Assembly: GCF_016805985.1 (NCBI RefSeq)
Contig: NZ_CP017661.1
Location: 2,480,001 to 2,544,000, forward strand
From: Microbacterium sp. JZ31
GTDB lineage: Bacteria > Actinomycetota > Actinomycetes > Actinomycetales > Microbacteriaceae
Reading direction: 5' to 3'
DNA length: 64,000 nt
Shown here one piece after another: positions 34,389 to 42,969 of the stretch; positions within the stretch are counted from its first letter, which is position 1, and the number at the start of each line of letters is the position of its first letter. Made by a program: the position numbers and the translations under genes. The notes under the pieces are model-generated. The model had not been told where the DNA came from. It saw nothing but the letters and a program-made list of their open reading frames with translations, and made no database searches.

Positions 34389-36045
34389 AGGAGGCCTCCC
34401 CCGAGTCGGAATACCGCGCGAGCAGCCCGAGCCGCTCGAGCGCGTCAGCGACGGCTGCAGCTTCGTCCGCGTCCTGCGGCTCGAGACCATACCTCCGTAG
34501 GCCGCGGAGGAAGTCGTCGATGGGGGTCGGCTCGCCTCGCGACACGAGTCGCGTGAGGAGGAGTAGCAACTGTTCATCGATTTCGAAGTACGGCAGGTTG
34601 CCATTGCGGCTAATTAGCGTGCCCGGTCCGTTTACGGCCTTGACCTGAAGCAGCTGGTTAACGACGTCTCGGCTCTGGTGCCGCAGGTCGGTCCTCCGCA
34701 ACTTGCGAACGTCCTCTCGGAGCGCGTGCACACCGGGCCGATTCGCAGCTGTCTGGCCGACCGCGACAAGCTCAGACTCCGGTGCCTGACCGTTCTTGAA
34801 GGCGTCGTGATGCATGATCGCAACGGCGGCGCAGACGGCGCTGTGCTTGTCGCGCAACTCTGAGTTAGAAGCCAGAGCCGAAGCCAACGCCTTGAGGTCT
34901 TGCTTCTCGGCAGCCTCGCCCCCTCCTAGCGCCGCCCATGCCGCCGAGGCCAAGGTGGACGTCACCAGCGTGGCGGGGAGGTCCAACAAACGGCGCTGAT
35001 CAACGTCGGCGTAGGAGCTGCGGCAGCCATCACGCAGGCTGACGGGGCGGTATGCCCCCGTGCCCGCGCGGAACTTGATTTTTCCCGCCAAGGGACAGTC
35101 TTCAAGCGCTTCGGGTCCTTGTCCGCTGACGCACGCGCAGCCGCGCACTTCCGCCGGCGGGGCGATCTGGCCCGCGGCCGCTACCACCAAGTCCAGCTCG
35201 AAGCCCTTTACGACGGCGAGCCGATAGAGCCTAATGCTCAGATGGAGGCTAAGAAGCAACGTTAGCCAAGAGATTTTATCCGGACGAGGGAGTTCTGCCG
35301 TCAGGACGGCACGAAGGTCCTCCCGAAATTGGTCGAGGCTCGGTTGACAGAAGGGCCCGCCGAATGGCGCGAAGCGTTTTGTGAATGCATCCTGGTACCG
35401 CTCGGTGAGGTGCTCCGCTGAGGGGAGAGTATCGGGTCGCGGGCCACCCTCGAGCGCGACGCGGAGGAACAGCCGGTCCAGGACCGTTAGCTCGGAGCTC
35501 TCCGTAACGAAGCCGATCACATCAGCGAGCAGGTCGCCATCGATACCCGCCTGCTCCGCGTTCCAGAGTAGGAAGGGAAGCACACCACCATTCCACATCC
35601 TGTAACGCGCGGGCTTGCCAGTCCCCGTCGTGTGGGCGTAGTTGAGGGGCAGGCTGCCGTGAGCCGGCAACATCATCTGCACCTGCTTGCGGTTGAAGTA
35701 CCGATCCCTGAGGGCGTCAGCGGTCACCTCCGCGGCCGCCGTAGGTAGCCCCAGACGCCCGGCGAGGCTCCGGTTCAGATCGCTATCCGGCCTCAATGCG
35801 GTCTGCTCGATGGAGGGCGCAGCGTCTGCAATGACCCCCCACAGGATTTTGTCCCTGTCGTCGCCTCTCGCGGTGTTCGGAAAAAGCGGTGCCATCCCCA
35901 TTAGCTCGTCACGCTCGCCGGTGAGCTTGCTCGGTAGCGGCACCTGAACCCCGTCGACGGTGAGAGTTGACTCGGTGACATTAAGGGAAACGCCGGTGTC
36001 GTTCGCGACCCGCTGGATCGCGCGGAGAGCACTTTCGCTTGGCAT
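34375..36045 (-). CDS. dptG: DptG-like subunit of phosphorothioation-dependent restriction
   Basis: A 556-residue protein. The C-terminal winged-helix-like end is the recognisable part: YFEIDEQLLLLLTRLVS, then LERLGLLARYSDSGEASFVRF, which resembles the DSGDAxYV ending I know from DptG. A mid-region with CACVSG and DCPLAGKI could bind metal. ATG at 36045 overlaps the dptF stop (TGATG). Gene order F-G-H and sizes match dptFGH operons, which supports the call more than sequence similarity alone. Confidence 0.7.
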   Translation of the reverse strand: MPSESALRAIQRVANDTGVSLNVTESTLTVDGVQVPLPSKLTGERDELMGMAPLFPNTARGDDRDKILWGVIADAAPSIEQTALRPDSDLNRSLAGRLGLPTAAAEVTADALRDRYFNRKQVQMMLPAHGSLPLNYAHTTGTGKPARYRMWNGGVLPFLLWNAEQAGIDGDLLADVIGFVTESSELTVLDRLFLRVALEGGPRPDTLPSAEHLTERYQDAFTKRFAPFGGPFCQPSLDQFREDLRAVLTAELPRPDKISWLTLLLSLHLSIRLYRLAVVKGFELDLVVAAAGQIAPPAEVRGCACVSGQGPEALEDCPLAGKIKFRAGTGAYRPVSLRDGCRSSYADVDQRRLLDLPATLVTSTLASAAWAALGGGEAAEKQDLKALASALASNSELRDKHSAVCAAVAIMHHDAFKNGQAPESELVAVGQTAANRPGVHALREDVRKLRRTDLRHQSRDVVNQLLQVKAVNGPGTLISRNGNLPYFEIDEQLLLLLTRLVSRGEPTPIDDFLRGLRRYGLEPQDADEAAAVADALERLGLLARYSDSGEASFVRF

Positions 36046-37829
36046 CAGACCACCTCTGTAGCGCGGAGTATGTCGCCGTTGGCGGAGCGAGTTACTAGTC
36101 TAAATTTTCGCCCTTCCTGGCCTCGTTGGCGGACGAGCAGCGGTGCGTTCGCAGCAGCGGCATCTACTCCAACCTGCCGCATCGCCGTGCGCAGCGTGAG
36201 GAAGCTTTCCAGCTCGATCAAGCTCGGCGCTGCACCCTCCGTCGCCCTTCGCAGTAATTGCCACAGGGGGTAGTCCACGGTGACGTTGTGGCTGGCTACG
36301 GTGAGCGCCAACGCGAGTGGGCGATAGCCCACTGTCTCCGCGCCGTCCCGGTTCGCCGCGAGGGCCGCGTCGGTGGTTGGGCTGAGGTGGTCTCCGTCGA
36401 GCAACTGGGCCCTAACTAGCAGGTCCGCATTGGCGCCTTCAGCGTTTCCGGCAGTCGGATAGAAGTGCTCGACGCCGGCGATGAACCCGAAGACCCGCGC
36501 AAGGCCCTCTTCGATCAGCTCGATGGCGTGGTACATGGCATCGTCCTCGAGTCCCCTGCCGGCGACCTGAGCCTCCAGAGCTGCTGCGAACGTCGAGTCG
36601 ATAGTCTCGGCGTCGGCCAGCTCGCCCCCAAGCCAGGCGGCGCGGGCGAGCATCCGCCCCCAAAAGCGGTTGCTGTCATCCGGGAGACGGCCAAGCCGTA
36701 GGCGGTCGGCCGCGCGCGCGACGGCCGGATGATCGCCTAAGTGCTCGACGAGTCGCTCTGCGTCACGATCGGGGTCGAGACCCGCGTCGGAAATGATGTC
36801 ATGAGCGTTGGCCGTCGAGGCGTAACTCGGATCAAAGTTGCTGATGTCGCCGACGAGTGACCCTTTACCGGGGGCGTCCAGCGCCCCGCTGCACGCGAGC
36901 CCGCGCAAGAGCGCCTCATCATCTCCCGCTTCCCACACCGCCGCGATCTCGTCACACGGGTCAGGCTGCTCGCACGGGAGTCCAGACAGCACCAACTGGG
37001 CTGCGGCGTCCCACAGGGCACGAGGCGCTAGTTGGCGCCCACGCGCGAGCGCGACTCGGCCTGCGGCGGCATTGATGGCGGTTCGGCCGGAGTGGCTGGA
37101 GACTGCCTTGGCGTTCGCCATCGGCCAGCAAGCGTCACGCACGTTGCAAGTCCCGCATCGCGGAGAGCCTTCTAGGACTCCATCACCGCGATCAGGGTCG
37201 AGACGCTCGAGGATCTCGTCGAACAGGTCCCCCGCGTTGCCGGAGGTAGGCCGGAGGTCAAGGTTGACTACGAGGACTGCGCTTTCGAGCCAGACAGGTG
37301 CGCGCCCGGGATCACGAACTGGCAGGCCGAGGCGCCGACGTAGGAGCGCTTCCAATCCCGTGAGCGGCGGGGCATCGCGCAGCTCAGGAAGGTCGTGGAA
37401 GAAGCTCAACGCCATTCCGGTGTTCAAGGCGACAAGGCGGCAGGGCTCGGCCGGATGTTCGCAGTCGTCCGCGAAGGGGGCGAAGAAGGTCGCGAGCCGC
37501 TGCCCCTGTTCCTGGTCAGGGGAGTCGGAGTGGGTTGCGTCTGCGAGCCGGGCACCGACACGGCCCTCTCGGGTCGCTTCTTCGCGCTGGATGAGGTGGT
37601 TGATAATTGCCGACTTTCCCGATCCGGCACTGCCAGTGAGGACCATGAGCTTGGGGGCACTCTCTCGGCCTAGCAGCTCCCAAAGCTGCTCTTCGAGGCG
37701 GCCAGCCGGCGCCATGAGGAGTTGAACGTCTGTCGCAGCTCCTCGCACGACAGCCTCCGTTGCTCGGTACCGTAGGTCGGCAAGGCGGCTCAGCGGGCTC
37801 GGAAGTGTCCGATCGAAGTGGTCAGTCAC
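36045..37829 (-). CDS. dptF: DptF-like P-loop ATPase of phosphorothioation-dependent restriction
   Basis: A 594-residue protein with a GTG start that overlaps the regulator stop (GTGA). Walker A is TGSAGSGKSAII at residues 65-76. Further family-like features are NTGMALSFFHDL, a cysteine-rich segment CGTCNVRDACW that could bind zinc, and SNFDPSYASTANAHD. In known systems DptF is an ATPase that, with DptG and DptH, damages DNA without phosphorothioate. The partner modification genes dndBCDE are not present in this window. Confidence 0.72.
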   Translation of the reverse strand: MTDHFDRTLPSPLSRLADLRYRATEAVVRGAATDVQLLMAPAGRLEEQLWELLGRESAPKLMVLTGSAGSGKSAIINHLIQREEATREGRVGARLADATHSDSPDQEQGQRLATFFAPFADDCEHPAEPCRLVALNTGMALSFFHDLPELRDAPPLTGLEALLRRRLGLPVRDPGRAPVWLESAVLVVNLDLRPTSGNAGDLFDEILERLDPDRGDGVLEGSPRCGTCNVRDACWPMANAKAVSSHSGRTAINAAAGRVALARGRQLAPRALWDAAAQLVLSGLPCEQPDPCDEIAAVWEAGDDEALLRGLACSGALDAPGKGSLVGDISNFDPSYASTANAHDIISDAGLDPDRDAERLVEHLGDHPAVARAADRLRLGRLPDDSNRFWGRMLARAAWLGGELADAETIDSTFAAALEAQVAGRGLEDDAMYHAIELIEEGLARVFGFIAGVEHFYPTAGNAEGANADLLVRAQLLDGDHLSPTTDAALAANRDGAETVGYRPLALALTVASHNVTVDYPLWQLLRRATEGAAPSLIELESFLTLRTAMRQVGVDAAAANAPLLVRQRGQEGRKFRLVTRSANGDILRATEVV

Positions 37830-38701
37830 GCTACACTCCCTGGCATTGACTCGTAGAGCGCCTGGTCCTCCAGGAGCCCCTCTTCAGCGAGACGTCGAAC
37901 GGCTACCCAGGCGGAAATGCCCAGGCTCGTGGCCACATCTTCCACGAGACTAACCCCTGATATACCCCAGACGTCGGGGGTGTCGCTCTCGTCACCGACG
38001 CTGCTGGCGGCGATGCGCATCGCCCGGTCGAGCAGTGTCCTCGGCGCGAGCACGGCGCAGGTGATATCGATAAAGCGCATCTCTTCGGCCATGCCCATTC
38101 GCGGCAGGGTGCACTCGTACACTCGAGCGTCGAGGTGCACCGCAGCGTGCGCTTCGAGGAAGCGGAGCCGGATACCGGCCTCGACTCCCGATCCGGGGTT
38201 GATGTCCACCCTAGTCGGTACATGCGTCATCGGGTGTGGAGCGGAGAATAGGACGGGTTCAGGCGACTGTGGCCGCGCACGCGCCGGACGCGGGTCGCAC
38301 CCGTAGAAACGGCAGAGCACGCGCGTATCCACCTGGCTCCCACGTTGAGAATTCGGTGTTCTGGCGAACAGCGCCTCGCCCACAGGCACAGCATCGAGCC
38401 GCCGCAAGGCGGGCTCGGTGAGCCGTTCGTACTGGGCACCGAGGGCGCCTGCATGTGCCGAGAGACTTGACTCGCGCTCCGCCGGCAACCTTCGGGCTGC
38501 GCGCGCAAGCTCCCCAGGCGCATCAAGCACGTGTTCCAGCCGAGCGATGAGGTCGCGACTGATATCTGCACGCTTGCCGGTCTCAACGCGTGAGAGATGA
38601 CTCTCGCCCGTTCCGGCGCGGGCCGCGAGCTCGGCAAGTGTCAGCTTGCGCGACTTGCGCAGGGTGCGCAAGGCGGACCCCAGCGGAGTCGGTTCCATCA
38701 T
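37826..38701 (-). CDS. XRE-family transcriptional regulator at head of dpt operon
   Basis: About 290 residues. An XRE helix-turn-helix spans about residues 8-60 (ALRTLRKSRKLTLAELAARAGTGESHLSRVETGKR). The remaining 230 residues form a sensor-like part with no domain I can name. The last 70 residues resemble ImmA/IrrE-associated or winged-helix ends (VEDVATSLGISAWVAVRRLAEEGLL). It is the first gene of the dptFGH operon (GTGA overlap with dptF), so it probably controls the whole operon. Start uncertain: GTG-ATG-ATG in tandem around 38704-38696 and ATG 38725 are all possible. Confidence 0.8.
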   Translation of the reverse strand: MMEPTPLGSALRTLRKSRKLTLAELAARAGTGESHLSRVETGKRADISRDLIARLEHVLDAPGELARAARRLPAERESSLSAHAGALGAQYERLTEPALRRLDAVPVGEALFARTPNSQRGSQVDTRVLCRFYGCDPRPARARPQSPEPVLFSAPHPMTHVPTRVDINPGSGVEAGIRLRFLEAHAAVHLDARVYECTLPRMGMAEEMRFIDITCAVLAPRTLLDRAMRIAASSVGDESDTPDVWGISGVSLVEDVATSLGISAWVAVRRLAEEGLLEDQALYESMPGSVA

Positions 38702-38926
38702 CACGCTGAAAGCATGGCACTCCATTTTGGCGAGTCGCTAGGTCACTTGCCAATTGCCGCAAATTGCATGGTGTCGAAGTGCTGGAACGGGAAACGATGG
38801 CTGGGGTTCCATCCGGAACCGAACACGACAAGGGCCCGGCCATGGAAAGCGGGCCCGGCCGACTCGACGTGGCGAGCACTGAACAGCACGAGCCCACGCG
38901 ACCGGCCCCGAATGAAAGGTAGCGCT

Positions 38927-39211
38927 ATGACTAACGCCAAAACGCCCCAAGTGGCGATCAGCGACTTGGGCCTCTCGGACCACGGCTACCGATGGGCCAC
39001 CGACGAGGCCGGCGCGAAGGTGTGGACCAGGCTTCGAGTGGAAGAAGTCGATTCCAGCACGGGCGCCGTGTACGGCGGACCAACCCAGCACGTGTTTGGG
39101 TTCTCGCGATCGGATCGTCGTCGACGAAGCCGGCATGGTCGACCTGCAGACGGCGAACGTCCTCGTCTAGCTCGCGATCGAGCAGGGTGTCGGGCTGGCG
39201 TTCGTGGGTGA
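38927..39211 (+). CDS. Small hypothetical protein, probably remnant
   Basis: A frame of 94 residues starting MTNAKTPQVAISDLGLSDHG, with GAAAGG eight bases before ATG. The first 60 residues have good codon use. The last third runs out of frame through the relaxase-helicase remnant, so this is either a truncated gene or a fusion junction. No domain is recognised. Confidence 0.4.
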   Translation: MTNAKTPQVAISDLGLSDHGYRWATDEAGAKVWTRLRVEEVDSSTGAVYGGPTQHVFGFSRSDRRRRSRHGRPADGERPRLARDRAGCRAGVRG

Positions 39212-40038
39212 CACGCATCACACGTTTACCGGTTGGGCATGCAGGCGCGATGGGTTCTGCGATGCGGCACGCGAACGCTGCGGTCGAGCTCGACACGGTG
39301 CACCGGTTCCGCGATCCCGACTACGCGGCGCTCACGCTGCGGCTCCGGGATGCGGGTGATCGCGAGCGTGCGCTGATGGTTGCGGGCGAGCTTGCCGAAC
39401 ACGGTCACGTCGACCGGGTCGAACATCACGACGCAGCGCGTGAGCGGATGATCGACGCGTACTTCGACTGGCGCACACGCGGCAAGCGGGTGACGCTGAT
39501 ATCTGGCACGAATGCGGAGGCGGATGCGATCAACGACGCCATCCAGCAGCGGCGAGTCGATCAGGGCGAGCTCGACGTGCGCATCGCTGCGTGGGGAATC
39601 GGGCAGCAGCGCATCCTCGTCGGGGACACCGTCCAGACCCGTCGCAACGACCGGCTGACTGGGGTTGAGAATCGCGCGCAGTGGATCGTGCGCGGCATCC
39701 GTGACGAGTACCTGTCTCTTGTCTCCGTGAGCGACGGCGGCGAGGTGGCGCGCGTGTCCACCGAGTACGCGCGCGATCACCTGCAACTCGCCTACGCATC
39801 CACCGTGCACGGCGTGCAGGGCGACACCGCCGACGCGTCGGTGGTCGGCCCGGATGTGGACGCCGCAGGGCTCTACGTCGGCCTCACGCGAGCGCGGGTG
39901 CACAACGTCGCAATCGATGCAGGATGCTATGCGCGCTGCCCAGGCGGAGGTGCGGCGCGCGGCGCGGAACCGCGAGGCGGCGATAACTACGGGCCGGTGG
40001 TTGGTGCGCCGAGTGCGGGACGCGGCATCGGGATGTAG
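39100..40038 (+). pseudogene. MobF-type relaxase/helicase (TraA/TrwC-like) remnant
   Basis: Only the helicase half is left. Reading in pieces gives RIVVDEAGMVDLQTANVL, a stop TAG at 39168-39170, LAIEQGVGLAFVGDTHHT, a frame change near 39220, then PVGHAGAMGSAM, VHRFRDPDY, LAYASTVHGVQGDTAD and LYVGLTRARVHNVAI, all motifs of the AAA_30 helicase domain of MobF relaxases. A further frame change near 39920 precedes a helical tail. The nuclease domain is missing. It is evidence of a past conjugative element. Confidence 0.8.
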
Positions 40039-40273
40039 CGGCGTCCCATCCGCGGGGCGCTCAGCGGGCAGTCTTTCGGCCCGGCGATTCGAGCGAGGTC
40101 GGGATGCGTCATGAAAGGCGCTCGCGACATCTCCTCGCCTCTCTTGTTGAAGGACCGTCTGCCGGACGGCGGTATCGACCCCGTACCGGACGAGGGTCGG
40201 AGGGTGCTCCTCGGCTAGCTGGACGAACAGGTCAACCGACGGCGAGAACGACTACCGCGTGCCATGGCGCGGA

Positions 40274-41992
40274 CTATGAACCTGCAGAGTGCTTGCAGCT
40301 TCGATCGTTCACAAGAATCCAACGTCCTGGAGTGCTGGAAGCGCGCCGGCGAGCTCTCCCACATGTCGCGCAGAACAATGCATCCACTAGTTCTTGCACA
40401 AGGGCGGCGAATTCATTCGCTTCAGGGAATGTGAACGTCTCTGCGACCTCGTTGTAGTGCGCTCCGATTGCGTTGCGTAGGTATCGCTTGTTTTCGACGC
40501 GGTCCATGACCTGATAAAGATCGGATGTGTCGCAGAGTTTCAGTTCCGATACGAACGGGGACCAAAGCTCGTTGATGGTGTAGCGATCGCCCTCGCTCCG
40601 AGCCAGCCGAGTACCGAGCGCCTGCGTACTCAGTTCGAGGGCCGCTTCCAGCGCGCGTCCTGCAGCACCGACGATGAGTGCCGGGGAGCCTCCGCTTGAG
40701 ATGGCGGCTCGAGTGTCGGCCATGATATCCGCGCGCGATTGCACGAATGCCGGCGATACCCCGAAACTCGTCGCACGCAACTCGCCTTGTGCGACATCAT
40801 GTCCAGCGGACATCAGCGAGCGCCGCACGATCTCGCTCCACAGCCGATCATGAACGGTCACGACGATCTGCCACCCGCTGAGCCTTACTGCGAGGTGATC
40901 GACGGCTCGCGCACGCAGCTCGCGGTCGACGGATTGGAAAACATCATCGAGCACGATGACTTTTCGCTGCCCTAGGTTTGCGCACTCAACGTGGACCTCG
41001 ATCAGGACCAGCAACGCCAGCAAGTCGAGCTGCGCTTCACTGAGTATGTCCTGGGGCGCGCGAGCAACCCCATCGTTAAATCTGACCCGGAGGCTAAGGC
41101 CGCTTTCCCCATCAACCTTGAAGTCGAGCGCGGCAACGGGGAGTGAGGTGATCGCGACAAAGTCTGCTGCCACTCTCGGCCCGGCCGAACGGAGAATCTG
41201 CTCCAGCCTTTTCGCTTCAACGCTCCAGTCATGCTCGCCAGCAGCGTTCGCATATCCCCGCCTGCGATTCCGTTCTCTCAAGAGGTCTTCGAGGTCGTCG
41301 AGCCGATCATTGAGTTCCTTGCGAGGGATCCTCGCCTTCCGGCCGTTAGCCACGGCGATTGGCCGAAACTTCCTCCATTGCGCAATCTTCTCGGGCCAAC
41401 GAGGCTGCCAGTTTGCAGCCGCCTCGAAGTCTTGGCGCGCGTCGGACAGTTCCCACTCGGCGCTGACGGCCTCCGCCTCGATCTGATCTCGCCGTTCAGA
41501 GTCCAGGAACGCGCCGCGCGGCTCCCGCAGATAGTCGAAGAAGAACTGTCTGCGCAATTCATCCGGAACCAGCCAGAAGCCATCGATATCTCGTCGACGA
41601 ACAACTACTGGACAGTAGGAGAAGCCCGCTAAAGGCTCCTGTCCGGCGTGAACCACGCTGCTTCCACGTCGCGCATGTCCACGTGCTATCGAGGTGCCGT
41701 CGGAGAAGTCGATCTCAACTCTCGGCGCGGACGCGGCTGCCACCAGATTCCTGAGCTCGCGGCGCTGTTTCGCTCCACCGACGGACCTGCGCGATACGAC
41801 ACCGCGGACGCCGAACTCGATCGCGTCGGCAACGCTGCTCTTGCCAGACCCGTTCTCACCCATCAGCGTCATTGACACCAGGGCGGGCCCTCCTGCCCGT
41901 CCCAGCGAGACAGTCACCTCGTCGACAAACCCTCGTATGTTCGCCACCCGCACCGATCGAATATAGGGGCCTCCAGCGGAAGGTGTGGGCAT
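40274..41992 (-). CDS. RecF/SMC-like AAA ATPase
   Basis: A 572-residue protein. Walker A MGENGSGKSSVADAIEFG starts near residue 44; the ABC-type signature region and Walker B follow late (LSEAQLDLLALLVLIEVHVE, then KVIVLDDVFQSVDRELRARAV near residue 345), with a helical coiled region between, as in RecF, RloC and other SMC-like defence ATPases. The last 200 residues are helical with no recognised domain. ATG at 41992 has GAAGGAG seven bases before it. No toxin or nuclease partner is adjacent, so it may be a single-gene defence protein or the survivor of a system. Confidence 0.8.
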   Translation of the reverse strand: MPTPSAGGPYIRSVRVANIRGFVDEVTVSLGRAGGPALVSMTLMGENGSGKSSVADAIEFGVRGVVSRRSVGGAKQRRELRNLVAAASAPRVEIDFSDGTSIARGHARRGSSVVHAGQEPLAGFSYCPVVVRRRDIDGFWLVPDELRRQFFFDYLREPRGAFLDSERRDQIEAEAVSAEWELSDARQDFEAAANWQPRWPEKIAQWRKFRPIAVANGRKARIPRKELNDRLDDLEDLLRERNRRRGYANAAGEHDWSVEAKRLEQILRSAGPRVAADFVAITSLPVAALDFKVDGESGLSLRVRFNDGVARAPQDILSEAQLDLLALLVLIEVHVECANLGQRKVIVLDDVFQSVDRELRARAVDHLAVRLSGWQIVVTVHDRLWSEIVRRSLMSAGHDVAQGELRATSFGVSPAFVQSRADIMADTRAAISSGGSPALIVGAAGRALEAALELSTQALGTRLARSEGDRYTINELWSPFVSELKLCDTSDLYQVMDRVENKRYLRNAIGAHYNEVAETFTFPEANEFAALVQELVDALFCATCGRARRRASSTPGRWILVNDRSCKHSAGS

Positions 41993-42265
41993 TTGTTCTC
42001 CTTCTCTGGTCTCCCGAGCATCGGGCGGGCCGCGCCCACGCCGGACGGTGCACGCTTCGACTATAGAGAAGCTCTCTCGTTGGTGTTGCTGACATTCGGC
42101 CACCCGCCGATGGCCTCAATTCACATTCCTAAGCCGCCAGCGCGTCAAGTCCGGGGCGCAGCCGGACTCCAGCTTGCTCAGCGACCGCGACCGAACGCAG
42201 TCTGGCCGGCACACCTCGCTCCCCGAGCGCGCACCGCCCTCGCACCGACCCAGGTACGGTCGCGC

Positions 42266-42745
42266 CTAAAGACCCTCGCCGCGACGAAATGCAGCGGCAC
42301 GCGCTTCTTGTGCAGCGACCTTTCGCCGACGGGCAGCACGGCGGTCGAGCCACTCTGTCGTGATGACCATCAAGACGCCCGCGGCGAACCCGAGGCCGAG
42401 ATTGACGATGAGCGCCACGGTCGGATCGGGATGCAGCTGAATGTTCACGGCGAAGGCGGTCCCGATCGCAAACATAAAGATGATCGCATTCAGCCAATGG
42501 CGCACAACGCGATGCGCATGAGTGTCGCCATCGATCCACTCGAGGAGTTGCGCTCCGAGGCTGGTGATTTGTTCACCCAACCGATCGCGCTCCGTCGACG
42601 GAGGCATTGCTTGATACGCGGCGCTCAAGCGACTGATGCGCCCGAGAAGACGCCCTTGATGGGTAAGTCGCGGGGAGAGCCACGCGATGAGCGGTATTGC
42701 GATGATTGCGATAGCGCCGAGCACTGAACCGAACTCAAAGTCCAC
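42266..42745 (-). CDS. Small membrane protein, function unknown
   Basis: A 159-residue protein with three predicted membrane helices: GAIAIIAIPLIAWL near the N-terminus, then LNAIIFMFAIGTAFAVNI and LIVNLGLGFAAGVLMVITTEWL. A charged loop of about 65 residues sits between helix 1 and helix 2, and the C-terminus is basic and cytoplasmic by the positive-inside rule. It is divergent to the SIR2 gene. No family recognised. Confidence 0.65.
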   Translation of the reverse strand: MDFEFGSVLGAIAIIAIPLIAWLSPRLTHQGRLLGRISRLSAAYQAMPPSTERDRLGEQITSLGAQLLEWIDGDTHAHRVVRHWLNAIIFMFAIGTAFAVNIQLHPDPTVALIVNLGLGFAAGVLMVITTEWLDRRAARRRKVAAQEARAAAFRRGEGL

Positions 42746-42969
42746 GTTCCGAAGCTAGAGCCACGGCGGTTACCTGATCGGGCGCCACGCGAATGCGGAG
42801 GAGGACGGTGTGCCTGCGGGGCGACCGCGAATCGGACCGCCGGAAGTTCTCAGCGTTGCGCCTCACCATCGTCACGACCACGCAGACCGTAGCTGTCCGG
42901 AGGTGTGCACGTGTGAGCGGGTCAGATGCGTAGACCGACTGAGCGGCAACGAAGCCGTATTCTCGCCCC

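Noticed and set aside
38755..38860. Two direct copies of GGGCCCGGCC upstream of the small gene
   Set aside because: Short GC-rich repeats are expected by chance in this composition and have no positional logic.
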